Both the position numbers and the translations under genes were made by a program. Under the pieces are notes generated by a model that did not search any database, was not told the origin of the DNA, and was given only the letters and a program-made list of their open reading frames with translations. A stretch of 64,000 nucleotides of DNA from Ruegeria sp. Ofav3-42 (GTDB lineage Bacteria; Pseudomonadota; Alphaproteobacteria; Rhodobacterales; Rhodobacteraceae), in the NCBI RefSeq assembly GCF_022347725.1, contig NZ_JAKRGB010000005.1:214539-278538 (forward strand), given 5' to 3'. Below, in pieces: positions 17,475-25,851 of this stretch; positions within the stretch are counted from its first letter, which is position 1; every line of letters starts with the position of its first letter.

Positions 17475-19121
17475 ATGTCGCGTCTAAGCTCGATCCGCCC
17501 GAGCAATCTTGTTCTGCTCGCCGCCGCCCCGTTCATCGTCTATCTGTTTGCAACATCTTCAAAATACCTCAGATCGTTGACGGCGATCCTCGGGATTGGC
17601 GACAATGCCGGACCGATTTTCATCGGGTTCCTGTTGGTACTTTTCGTGGCCATTCTGGGTTACCTCAGCGCGCGTGCGGCTAGGTTTTCGGATGCCGCTC
17701 CGCGTTGTTTGCGTATCATAGCGGCTGTCGCGTTGCCGGCGGCTGCCGCGCTTGCTGTCCTGAGTTTTGTGGCGCCCCACACCCTCATGCCATTTGCTGA
17801 ATCTGTATTCTTTCACGCACTTAGTGAGAATACTTCAACTTTAATTGACCGGTCCTCGCAGCCGTGGGTGCTGTTTCCCGACGTCGTAGCGCGGGTTCAG
17901 TTGGGGCTTCAGGTGATTTTGATGGTCTACGCGTTCCTCATTGCGGCGATCGCGGCAAGCGGACACCTCCCATCAAAGGTTCAGGCAATCACACAGCTCG
18001 GGTTCGAGATCCTGACTGGCGCGACGCTGTTCTACCTTCTCTTCATGGCGCATTGGCAGTTTGCAACAGGCGTCGCGATCACTTTCAGGGCGGCTATTTT
18101 CGCATATATATTTGCGGCCATTCTGGGCTTGATTTGGGTCGGGCTGCAGTCGTTCAAACCCAAGACACGTACTACCGTGGTCTACGGGTCCATCAGTCTA
18201 ACGCTGCTGGCTGTGTCGGCTTTCTTTTTCATGCAACCACAGGACAACTACGTGCTCGTGGGCAGCACCGAAGCCCGCATCGCAATTGTGCGTGGTACGC
18301 CGCAAGCCCAAGCGGACATCATCCGCTTTGGCGAGTTCGAAGGTGGTGGCGAACAAAAATACCGCATTCGCAGCGCGACCGACCCGGCCAGCGCACTTGA
18401 ACAAATCGAAACCATCGACAGCGTGTCTGGTGCTTTTGTTCCGGTCGAGACGCACACGCAGGGCTATCCAGTGATCTGGCAGACCAGCTTTCTACCGGAC
18501 AAGTACCGAAACCCAGCGCTGACTTTTGCCGTTCTTGGCTTTCTGCTTTTGACCCTGACTGTAGGTGGCGCGCAGCACGAATTGCATCCGTTGGCAGTCG
18601 GGTCTGAGTTTTTTGTCGATACGATCCGGGGCATTCCGATGCTGGTGATCATCCTTTACATTGGTCTGCCTTTGGCAGGTGCGGTCAAGGATGCGACGGG
18701 CGGCGGCATCGACATGACCAACATGACACGCGGTGTAATTGCCATTTCCGTCGGATACTCCGCCTATATGGCCGAGATTTTCCGCTCGGGCATCGAGGCG
18801 ATCCCGCGCGGGCAAATCGAGGCGGGCGGATCACTTGGCCTGTCGCGCTGGCAGACCGCACGGTTGATTATCCTGCCGCAGGCGTTGCGCATCGTGACAC
18901 CTCCGCTGGGCAATGAGTTCATTGCCATGATCAAGGACACGTCGCTGTTGTCCATCCTGTCGGTGCGCGACATGACCCAGCGTATGCGAGAGTTTCAGGC
19001 GGCCAGCTTCCTTCCCTTTGCGCCCTTTAACACGGCGGCAATACTTTATGTTGTGATTACATTGGGCTGCGCGAGTTTCCTAAAGTGGATTGAACGGCGG
19101 ACCGCAAGGGAGGACAGATGA
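17475..19121 (+). CDS. Amino-acid-type ABC permease with long membrane N-terminus
   Basis: A 548-aa protein whose last ~190 residues are a HisM/GlnP-type permease. They include FFVDTIRGIPMLVIILYIGL, the EAA-type loop EAGGSLGLSRWQTARLIILPQ, and PPLGNEFIAMIKDTSLLS. The first ~370 residues are atypical: about seven hydrophobic segments (to about residue 255) and then a soluble stretch of ~100 residues before the permease core. Usual family members are 220-300 aa. Its partner binding protein is just upstream. No ATP-binding subunit is encoded in this operon, so one must come from elsewhere. The stop overlaps the GH42 start by 4 bp (ATGA). Confidence 0.8.
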   Translation: MSRLSSIRPSNLVLLAAAPFIVYLFATSSKYLRSLTAILGIGDNAGPIFIGFLLVLFVAILGYLSARAARFSDAAPRCLRIIAAVALPAAAALAVLSFVAPHTLMPFAESVFFHALSENTSTLIDRSSQPWVLFPDVVARVQLGLQVILMVYAFLIAAIAASGHLPSKVQAITQLGFEILTGATLFYLLFMAHWQFATGVAITFRAAIFAYIFAAILGLIWVGLQSFKPKTRTTVVYGSISLTLLAVSAFFFMQPQDNYVLVGSTEARIAIVRGTPQAQADIIRFGEFEGGGEQKYRIRSATDPASALEQIETIDSVSGAFVPVETHTQGYPVIWQTSFLPDKYRNPALTFAVLGFLLLTLTVGGAQHELHPLAVGSEFFVDTIRGIPMLVIILYIGLPLAGAVKDATGGGIDMTNMTRGVIAISVGYSAYMAEIFRSGIEAIPRGQIEAGGSLGLSRWQTARLIILPQALRIVTPPLGNEFIAMIKDTSLLSILSVRDMTQRMREFQAASFLPFAPFNTAAILYVVITLGCASFLKWIERRTAREDR

Positions 19122-21091
19122 GCAAGCTTGAACTTGGTGTTTGCTATTACCCTGAACAGTGGGACAGGTCGCTGTGGCGCGACGATGCTGAGCGGATGGT
19201 CGAAATGGGGCTCGACTGGGTGCGCATCGCGGAATTCACATGGGGGTTGGTTGAGCCCGCGCGAGGCCAGTTTAATTGGGCTTGGTTGGACGATGTGATC
19301 GGCATTCTGGGCGAAGCCGGTCTGCGGGTCATGATGTCGACGCCCACGGCCTCTCCGCCGAAATGGCTGATCGATGAGCACCCCGAGATATTGCCGGTGG
19401 ATTCCGATGGCCGAGTCAGAGGGTTCGGATCCCGCAGACATTATTGCTTTTCCAGCAATGTCTACCTCACTGAGGCTCAACGGATCGCGACCGAGTACGC
19501 TCGTCGATATGGTCAAAACCCACATGTACACGCCTGGCAGATCGACAACGAATACAACGATCATGATACGGTCCTCAGCTATTCGACAGCGGCGCGGGAC
19601 GGGTTCAGAAGATGGTTGTCAGACCGATATGGCACCATCAAAATCCTGAACCAAACTTGGGGCACAGTGTTCTGGGGATCGGTCTATTCCAATTTCGATC
19701 AGATCGAATTGCCCAACGGATTGGTTGCAAATCCTAACCCCACCCACGCGTTGGACTTCATGCGTTACTCTTCCGACCGGGTTCGCCTGTTCAATCGGGC
19801 GCAGGTGGACATTCTGCGCGAGTTTTCTCCGGGTCGGGACATTACGCACAACTTCATGGCGGGGAGTTTCGAATTCGACCACCACGCTGTTGCTAAAGAT
19901 CTGGATATCGTGGGGTTTGACAGCTACCCGCTGGGCAATCTTCTGGGTTCCACCCTGTCCGATGATGACAAGCGCCGATACCTTCGAACCGGTGCACCTG
20001 ATTATCAGGGTTTTCATTGCGACCTCTATCGCAGTCAGGGCAATGGGCGCATGTGGGTCCTGGAGCAGCAACCCGGCCCGGTAGATTGGGCGTCCAAAAA
20101 CCCGTCTCCTGCTGACGGAATGATCCGGCTGTGGACATGGGTCGCATATGCGCACGGAGCCCAAGCGGTGATGTTCTTTCGATGGCGTCAGGCAAAATAC
20201 GCGCAAGAGCAGTTTCACACTGCGTTGTTGCGATCGGATGGCAGCATTGATCAGGCGGCGATCGAACTGGCACAGGTTGCCGCCGAACGCGCCGCGTTGC
20301 CACCGACCGAACGAAACCGCGCACAGGTGGCCATGCTGCTGGATTACCCATCAATCTGGGCGGCAGATATACTGCCCCACGACGAGGACTTTCCTAACGC
20401 TCATATTGCGCGGGAGTGGTACGCGGCACTGCGTTCCCTTGGGGTCGATCTGGACTTTTTGGGTCCGGATGACGATTTCTCGGGGTACGCTTTGATCGTT
20501 ATTCCGCAATGCATGATTGTTTCCCCCGAGCTGGCTACCAAACTGAAGGGATGTGATGCGCGCCTCCTGATCGGTGCCCGCTCGGGTAGCAAGACCGAGA
20601 ATATGCATACGCCAGGGAATCTGGCCCCCGGACTATTGGAATATCTGACAGGCGTGAAGGTTCTGCGGGTTGAATCACTGCCCGATCTTGCAGGAGAATC
20701 AGTGCGCCTTGCGGATGATACGACGCATGGGTTTTCAGGCTGGCGAGAGATTCTGGAAACAGATGCCACAGTGACAGCACATTTTTCCAGCAAATATAGG
20801 GACGGCAGCCCTGCCATTGTCCGTTCGGACAAGGCAACTTATTTGGCAGTGGTTCCCCGTAGTTCGTTGTTGAAATCTGTCCTGCAAGAGGTTCTGGACT
20901 GGGCGAAAATTCCCGTCTTGGATTGTTGTCCTGACCTTAGGATCACGCGTCGTGGTAAACTGGGTTTCGCCTTTAACTTTGGGGATACAGAGCACTGTCT
21001 GCCTGCGAGCGAAACGCGCAATTATCTTGTCGGCTCGTCATTGATCCCACCTTGTGGGGTTTCAATCTGGGTCGGTGAAACTGCGAACTGA
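19118..21091 (+). CDS. Beta-galactosidase, GH42 (first of two)
   Basis: A 657-aa GH42 enzyme hydrolysing terminal beta-galactosides. The acid/base is E145 in QIDNEYN and the nucleophile E316 in WVLEQQPGP; the N-terminus LGVCYYPEQWD is the family signature. No signal peptide, so substrate must be imported, presumably by the transporter encoded upstream. It ends the operon of isomerase, LacI, binding protein and permease. It is a paralogue of the enzyme at 25825-27744 but sits in a differently regulated operon, so the two probably act on different galactosides. Confidence 0.9.
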   Translation: MSKLELGVCYYPEQWDRSLWRDDAERMVEMGLDWVRIAEFTWGLVEPARGQFNWAWLDDVIGILGEAGLRVMMSTPTASPPKWLIDEHPEILPVDSDGRVRGFGSRRHYCFSSNVYLTEAQRIATEYARRYGQNPHVHAWQIDNEYNDHDTVLSYSTAARDGFRRWLSDRYGTIKILNQTWGTVFWGSVYSNFDQIELPNGLVANPNPTHALDFMRYSSDRVRLFNRAQVDILREFSPGRDITHNFMAGSFEFDHHAVAKDLDIVGFDSYPLGNLLGSTLSDDDKRRYLRTGAPDYQGFHCDLYRSQGNGRMWVLEQQPGPVDWASKNPSPADGMIRLWTWVAYAHGAQAVMFFRWRQAKYAQEQFHTALLRSDGSIDQAAIELAQVAAERAALPPTERNRAQVAMLLDYPSIWAADILPHDEDFPNAHIAREWYAALRSLGVDLDFLGPDDDFSGYALIVIPQCMIVSPELATKLKGCDARLLIGARSGSKTENMHTPGNLAPGLLEYLTGVKVLRVESLPDLAGESVRLADDTTHGFSGWREILETDATVTAHFSSKYRDGSPAIVRSDKATYLAVVPRSSLLKSVLQEVLDWAKIPVLDCCPDLRITRRGKLGFAFNFGDTEHCLPASETRNYLVGSSLIPPCGVSIWVGETAN

Positions 21092-21131
21092 TCTAAAGCC
21101 GTCGGCAACGTGAAAGCGCCAACTGGATATA

Positions 21132-21143
21132 TGAAAATTTTCA
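21132..21143. promoter_or_regulatory. Palindrome upstream of the polyamine-type ABC operon
   Basis: TGAAAATTTTCA is a perfect 12-bp palindrome centred about 100 bp before the binding-protein ATG, in the 145-bp gap after the GH42 gene. It may be an operator. No regulator gene is adjacent, so assignment is open. Confidence 0.25.
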
Positions 21144-21236
21144 ACTGTCACTTTTGGCCTGACAATGCCGCCGCAAAGTTCTAGCGTGACAACCATAACA
21201 ACAAAACAACACAGTCCAATAACGGGAGATCCTAAT

Positions 21237-22361
21237 ATGGCTGAACGGAAAAACCTTTCCAGACGCTCTGTCCTGAAAGGCGCGGGAGCGGCTGCTCTGG
21301 CTGCGCCTCTATATAGCAAGAGCGCGCTGGCATCTTCGGGTGAAATCAACATTCTGATGTGGTCGGACTACCTGCCACCCGCTTTCCTGCAAGAGTTTGA
21401 AACTCTGACCGGAATCAAGGTGAACTATACCGGGATCGGGTCGAACGAAGAAATCATCAACAAGATGAAGGCCACCAAGGGCCAGGGCTTCGACATCGTC
21501 TCGCCGACCAACAACCGCTCGCTGCAGTGGGAGCCGCTGGAGCTGCTGCAGCCCTTCGATATGAGCAAGGTTCCGATTGATCTGGTGAATCCTGCCATGG
21601 CGCAAATCGGCACCGACGCGTGGAACTTTGGTGACAGCGGCGTGCACTGGCTGCCGCATATCTGGGGCACCGAAGGCATCGCCTATCGCACCGATCTGTG
21701 GCTGCCGGAAGGCGACGCGCCGTCTTATGGCGATGTCTGGTCGGAAGAGAACGCAGGCAAGACCATGGGTCGCGCGCATTCGATGATGCTGGGCGCGGGC
21801 CTGTATATGGAACGCTCGGGCGAAATGGAACCGGGCTCTGTCTGGGCCGCATATGGCGACGAAGAAACCATGCGCAAAGTTTGGGGTCAGATCACTGACT
21901 GGTGCATCGAGCGGAAGAACCGGATCAAGCTGATCTGGAACGATGCCGATACCCAGAAAAACGGCCTGCTGAACGAAGGCGTCGTCGTTGGTCAGACCTG
22001 GGATGGTCCGCCGCTGGCGCTGAAATCGGCGGGCGAGCCGGTCCACTATCAAGCCCCGGTTGAAGGTGCGATGGCATGGGTGGACGGTATGTCGATGCCG
22101 ACCGGCGCACAGAACATCGATCAGGTCTATGCCTTCATCGATTTCGCGTATCAGGCCAAGCCTGCGGGCGTTGCGATTGACAGCCATGGCTATAACTCGC
22201 CCGTTCTGGGTGCCGACCAATATGCTGGCGACACCTACAAAAAGAACTTTGCCGAAGCCTATCCGGGCGACTCACTGGCGAACCTGAACCCGTGGCCTGC
22301 CGAGGCTCCTTGGTACGCCGAGACCCGGACCGAGTTCGTCAACAAGTTCAAAAGCGCCTAA
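21237..22361 (+). CDS. Polyamine-type (PotD/PotF-like) ABC substrate-binding protein
   Basis: A 374-aa extracytoplasmic binding protein. The ATG at 21237 is chosen because ACGGGAGATCC precedes it and a twin-arginine signal follows (LSRRSVLKGAGAAALAAP), indicating export in folded form by Tat. The mature start EINILMWSDYLPPAFLQEFE and the later body resemble spermidine/putrescine receptors. It heads a four-gene operon with an ATPase and two permeases. Polyamine is the family default, but related receptors bind other cationic or zwitterionic compounds, so the substrate is tentative. Confidence 0.83.
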   Translation: MAERKNLSRRSVLKGAGAAALAAPLYSKSALASSGEINILMWSDYLPPAFLQEFETLTGIKVNYTGIGSNEEIINKMKATKGQGFDIVSPTNNRSLQWEPLELLQPFDMSKVPIDLVNPAMAQIGTDAWNFGDSGVHWLPHIWGTEGIAYRTDLWLPEGDAPSYGDVWSEENAGKTMGRAHSMMLGAGLYMERSGEMEPGSVWAAYGDEETMRKVWGQITDWCIERKNRIKLIWNDADTQKNGLLNEGVVVGQTWDGPPLALKSAGEPVHYQAPVEGAMAWVDGMSMPTGAQNIDQVYAFIDFAYQAKPAGVAIDSHGYNSPVLGADQYAGDTYKKNFAEAYPGDSLANLNPWPAEAPWYAETRTEFVNKFKSA

Positions 22362-22376
22362 TCGCTTTGAAATCCT

Positions 22377-22400
22377 GCCCTCCGCCAATGTGCGGAGGGC
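22377..22400 (+). other. Intercistronic hairpin after the polyamine-type binding-protein gene
   Basis: GCCCTCCGC (22377-22385) and GCGGAGGGC (22392-22400) form a perfect 9-bp stem with a 6-nt loop, 15 bp after the stop codon and without a T-run. A second small dyad (CACGCC / GGCGTG, 22411-22427) follows. Probably an mRNA 3'-end stabiliser between binding protein and ATPase messages. Confidence 0.5.
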
Positions 22401-22479
22401 TATGAACCCGCACGCCGTGACGGCGTGACGGATCCATTTTCGGCGCGAAGGGGAAGCGCGCCAGACGGAGATACCAAAA

Positions 22480-23592
22480 ATGAGTGCAGGGGTCGGTGTA
22501 GATCTTGAAAACCTGTGGATCCGTTTCGGAGACTTTGTCGCCGTTCGGGACGCCAATGTGAACATAAATGGGGGCGACTTCTTTTCGTTCCTCGGCCCCT
22601 CAGGCTGCGGCAAGACAACGATCCTGCGTGCGGTTTCGGGCTTTTTGGACCCCAGCGAGGGCAAAGTTCTGATCGGCGGAAACGACATGCGCGGCATCGG
22701 ACCGAACAAGCGCCCAACAGCGCTGATCTTTCAGAACCTTGCGTTGTTTCCACTGATGAAAGTCTGGGAGAACATTACGTTCTCGCTTGAAATCAAAGGG
22801 GCCAGCACAGCCGAACGTCGCAAGCGCGCCGATGAGCTTTTGGACATGATCGCGCTGCCAGGGCAGGGCGACAAACTGCCGAGTGAACTATCAGGTGGTC
22901 AGCGTCAGCGTGTCGCCATCGCCCGCGCCCTGTGCGCCGAGCCTGATGTGCTGTTGCTGGACGAGCCACTGTCGGCGCTGGACCTTAAGCTGCGTCAACA
23001 CATGCGCACCGAATTGCGCGAGATCCAGCAGCGGGTCGGCATCACCTTCATTTACATCACGCACGATCAGGGCGAGGCGCTGACCATGTCGGACAACATC
23101 GCCGTTATGCGGGCAGGGGTGATCGACCAGATCGCAGACGGCAAGACCATCTATAACGATCCGAACACTGCGTTTGCAGCGTCATTTGTTGGTGAAAACA
23201 ACGTGTTCCGCGGCAAGATTAAACAAGTTATGGGTAATGAGGCGCTGATCGCAACTAACCGATCAGGTGATCTGGTGGCACGTATCTCGACCGCCAATCA
23301 GGGCAAGCTGAAAGAGGGTGATGACGCCATGATGTTTATCCGCCCGGAAGCCTTTGCAATTGCCCCGGATGGCGCTTCAGGCGACCATTTCGTCACTGCG
23401 CGCGTCACTCATGAAGAATTCGAAGGCAACGTCTTCAACATCTTCACCGAAGGTGATGGTGGTAAAGAGATTAAGGTGTCTCTGCCGAACCTCGGCCAGT
23501 CCTTCGAGGACCACACCGGTCAGAACATCACGCTGGAATACGAGACCCGCAATGCGGTATTGGTTCCGGCTGGTGAACTGGCTGCGGAATAA
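22480..23592 (+). CDS. PotA-like ABC transporter ATPase
   Basis: A 370-aa ATPase of the polyamine/iron class. It has Walker A GPSGCGKTT, Q-loop FQNLALFPLMKVWEN, signature LSGGQRQRVAIARAL, Walker B LLLDEPLSALD and switch His in YITHDQGEALT. A C-terminal TOBE-type region follows (MFIRPEAFAIAPDG). It energises the two permeases that follow, 12 bp and one overlap downstream. No unusual features. Confidence 0.88.
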   Translation: MSAGVGVDLENLWIRFGDFVAVRDANVNINGGDFFSFLGPSGCGKTTILRAVSGFLDPSEGKVLIGGNDMRGIGPNKRPTALIFQNLALFPLMKVWENITFSLEIKGASTAERRKRADELLDMIALPGQGDKLPSELSGGQRQRVAIARALCAEPDVLLLDEPLSALDLKLRQHMRTELREIQQRVGITFIYITHDQGEALTMSDNIAVMRAGVIDQIADGKTIYNDPNTAFAASFVGENNVFRGKIKQVMGNEALIATNRSGDLVARISTANQGKLKEGDDAMMFIRPEAFAIAPDGASGDHFVTARVTHEEFEGNVFNIFTEGDGGKEIKVSLPNLGQSFEDHTGQNITLEYETRNAVLVPAGELAAE

Positions 23593-23604
23593 GGAGGCCA
23601 GACA

Positions 23605-24525
23605 ATGCCCGGCTTCCTGAAGGAATTCTTCAACCGCAACGGCACCGGCATGGGGCTGGCGATCTTGGGTTTGGTCCTGTTCTGGACCATCGGCCTGATC
23701 ATCCTGCCCCAGTTGTCGATGCTGGATTTTTCGTTCCGTCCGAACCTGCCGCCGCCTGAAATTGGTGGGCCTAAGGACGTATACACTCTGGAGAACTACA
23801 AATACCTGATCTACGGCCCCGAGGGCGGAAGTCAGTCTTACAATGCTGTCGACCTGCGGGTCTTCTTCCGAACGCTGATCGCAGCGGTCTGTGTGACGAT
23901 CTTCAACCTGATAATCTGCTATCCGATCGCCTATTACCTGGGTCAGTCCAAGGGCAGCCATATCCGCATCTTTGCGATCATGTTGATCATCCCCTACTGG
24001 ATCAACGAAATCCTGCGCGCCTTTGCCTTGCGGATCATCTTTGGCGAAACAGGCGTATTGAACACTTTGTTCATGGGGCTAGGCATATTTGATACACCCT
24101 TTGACTTCATCCGCAACGACATCGCGCTCTATGCGGGCCTGGGCTACGCCTACATCCTGCTGATGATCTTTCCGATGTATAACGTGATCGAAAGTCTGGA
24201 CGGAAACCAGATCGAGGCCGCGCGTGACCTTGGTGCACCATGGTGGCGGATCCACTGGCGGGTGGTTATTCCCTACGCCAAGCCGGGCATCAGCTCGGGC
24301 TGTACGATGGTCTTCATGTTGAGTGCCGGTGCGCTGGCTGCGCCACAAATTCTGGGCGGGCCCTCGTCCCTGTGGTTCACGCAGCTGATTTATCAGCAGT
24401 TCAACGATAACAATGACTGGCCGCAGGGGGCCGCCTACGCCATTGTGCTGCTGGTGACCTGTATCCTGTTCGTGCTGGCGGTGATGCGCCTGTTCAAGGT
24501 GAACATGGGGGATATCGGGAAATGA
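23605..24525 (+). CDS. PotB-like ABC transporter permease
   Basis: A 306-aa inner-membrane permease with six clear hydrophobic segments. Its EAA-type loop is QIEAARDLGAPWWRIHWRVVIPYAKPG. GGAGG lies 10 bp upstream of the ATG. It forms the pore with the following permease, whose start overlaps its stop (ATGA), and receives substrate from the Tat-exported binding protein. Confidence 0.87.
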   Translation: MPGFLKEFFNRNGTGMGLAILGLVLFWTIGLIILPQLSMLDFSFRPNLPPPEIGGPKDVYTLENYKYLIYGPEGGSQSYNAVDLRVFFRTLIAAVCVTIFNLIICYPIAYYLGQSKGSHIRIFAIMLIIPYWINEILRAFALRIIFGETGVLNTLFMGLGIFDTPFDFIRNDIALYAGLGYAYILLMIFPMYNVIESLDGNQIEAARDLGAPWWRIHWRVVIPYAKPGISSGCTMVFMLSAGALAAPQILGGPSSLWFTQLIYQQFNDNNDWPQGAAYAIVLLVTCILFVLAVMRLFKVNMGDIGK

Positions 24526-25787
24526 ATAATTCCTTCCTTCGTGTAAGCATCTGGGTCTATCTGGTCATCTTCTTCCTGTACCTGCTGGGGCCGTTGGTGA
24601 TCATGTCGGTCACGGCGTTCAATTCTTCGGCTTTCCCGAGGATGACGCCGTGGGAATGCCTGACCTTCCAGTGGTTCGGAGAGTTGTTTCAGGACCAACG
24701 TATCCTGAACGGCATCAAGAACTCGCTGATCATCGGAGCCGGGACGGTTGTCCTGTCGGTGGCCATGGGGCTGGCAGGCGCGCTGATGTTGACCCAGATC
24801 TGGCCTAAGCTGAGGGCAACCTATTACACCGTCATCATCGCTCCGATCCTGATCCCGGGTGTGGTTCTGGGTATCTCGACGCTGGTGTTCTGGGACCGGA
24901 TCAACCGGATGCTTGGGTTAGGCGCGGACAGTTTTTTGTCAAACGGCATCTTCTTGACAGTAATCGGCCAGTCCACCTTTATCGCCAGCTACTGCATGTT
25001 GGTGTTGGTGGCCCGTCTGCAGCGTTATGACGTCGCCCTTACCGAAGCGGCGCTCGACTTGGGTGCAACCCATGCGCAGGCATTCCGCAAGATCCTGCTG
25101 CCGTTCATGCGTCCCGCGATTGCGTCGGCGGCGGTGCTGGCGTTTCTCGCCTCGTTCGAGAACTACAACACCACCACATTCACCTTTGGTGAATACCCGA
25201 CGCTGACGATCGAACTGGCGCAGAAAGTCCGCTATGGCATCACGCCTGCAATCTCGGCCCTGGCCTTCCTCATCGTGGCATTGACGGTGTTCTTTGCTCT
25301 GCTGAATGAAGCCAAGCTGAAACGTCAGGAGTTGGTGGCAGCAGCTCGCAAGAAGGCAACGGTTGAGGAACTGGCAGGCAAGATCAAACTGCCCAGCTTC
25401 TTTTCCGGTAACATGGCGGCCGTTTTGCTCGTCGTGTTTGCCGTTGCCACGATCACCGTGGTTGGCACCGCGACGGCCTATAACCCCGGCCAGTGCATCG
25501 CCAACGTCAAAGAGCAAAAACGTCTGGAAGCCGAACAGCGCATTCAAGAGCTGCGCAAGCAGCGCGAAGAACAGCGCAAAAAGCGTGAAGCGGAAGAAGC
25601 CGAACAGGGTGGCGCACAGCAATCCGCGCCTAAGCCGTCTAACAACAGTGGCTTTGGCAATGTGTTCGCCCCGAATTCTTTGGGCGGTGATGCAGAAGAA
25701 GAGGGTTCAGATTCTGAAACTCCGCCGTCTAACAATGGCGGGTTTGGTGGGGCGTTCGACCCCAACAGCCTTCAATCTGACCAATAG
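24522..25787 (+). CDS. PotC-like ABC permease with repetitive C-terminal extension
   Basis: A 421-aa protein. Residues 1-265 are a normal PotC-type permease with the EAA loop at 175-200 (EAALDLGATHAQAF). The rest is unusual. After a basic linker (265-297) there is a seventh membrane segment (298-318), a charged coiled-coil stretch rich in Glu/Arg/Lys/Gln (326-362), and an acidic, low-complexity tail with two copies of a PSNNxGFGxxFxPNSL motif (372-387 and 402-417). Typical PotC proteins end near residue 270. The extra helix puts the tail on the side opposite the normal C-terminus, probably the periplasm. The tail's job is unknown; a scaffold or partner-binding role is a guess. Confidence 0.85.
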   Translation: MNNSFLRVSIWVYLVIFFLYLLGPLVIMSVTAFNSSAFPRMTPWECLTFQWFGELFQDQRILNGIKNSLIIGAGTVVLSVAMGLAGALMLTQIWPKLRATYYTVIIAPILIPGVVLGISTLVFWDRINRMLGLGADSFLSNGIFLTVIGQSTFIASYCMLVLVARLQRYDVALTEAALDLGATHAQAFRKILLPFMRPAIASAAVLAFLASFENYNTTTFTFGEYPTLTIELAQKVRYGITPAISALAFLIVALTVFFALLNEAKLKRQELVAAARKKATVEELAGKIKLPSFFSGNMAAVLLVVFAVATITVVGTATAYNPGQCIANVKEQKRLEAEQRIQELRKQREEQRKKREAEEAEQGGAQQSAPKPSNNSGFGNVFAPNSLGGDAEEEGSDSETPPSNNGGFGGAFDPNSLQSDQ

Positions 25788-25812
25788 GTCCAGTGTCTGA
25801 ATAACGAAATGT

Positions 25813-25851
25813 GCCCGAAGAGGTTTACCCCTCTTCGGGCGTTTCTTTTTT
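25813..25851 (+). terminator. Rho-independent terminator of the polyamine-type operon
   Basis: GCCCGAAGAGG (25813-25823) and CCTCTTCGGGC (25830-25840) form an 11-bp perfect stem with a 6-nt loop, followed by GTTTCTTTTTT. The stop codon of the convergent GH42 gene (25825-25827) falls in the loop, so the structure overlaps that gene's 3' end. Confidence 0.85.

Noticed and set aside
21309..22220. 303-codon minus-strand frame opposite the polyamine-type binding protein
   Set aside because: No recognisable domain, no ribosome site, and the plus-strand gene is well supported.
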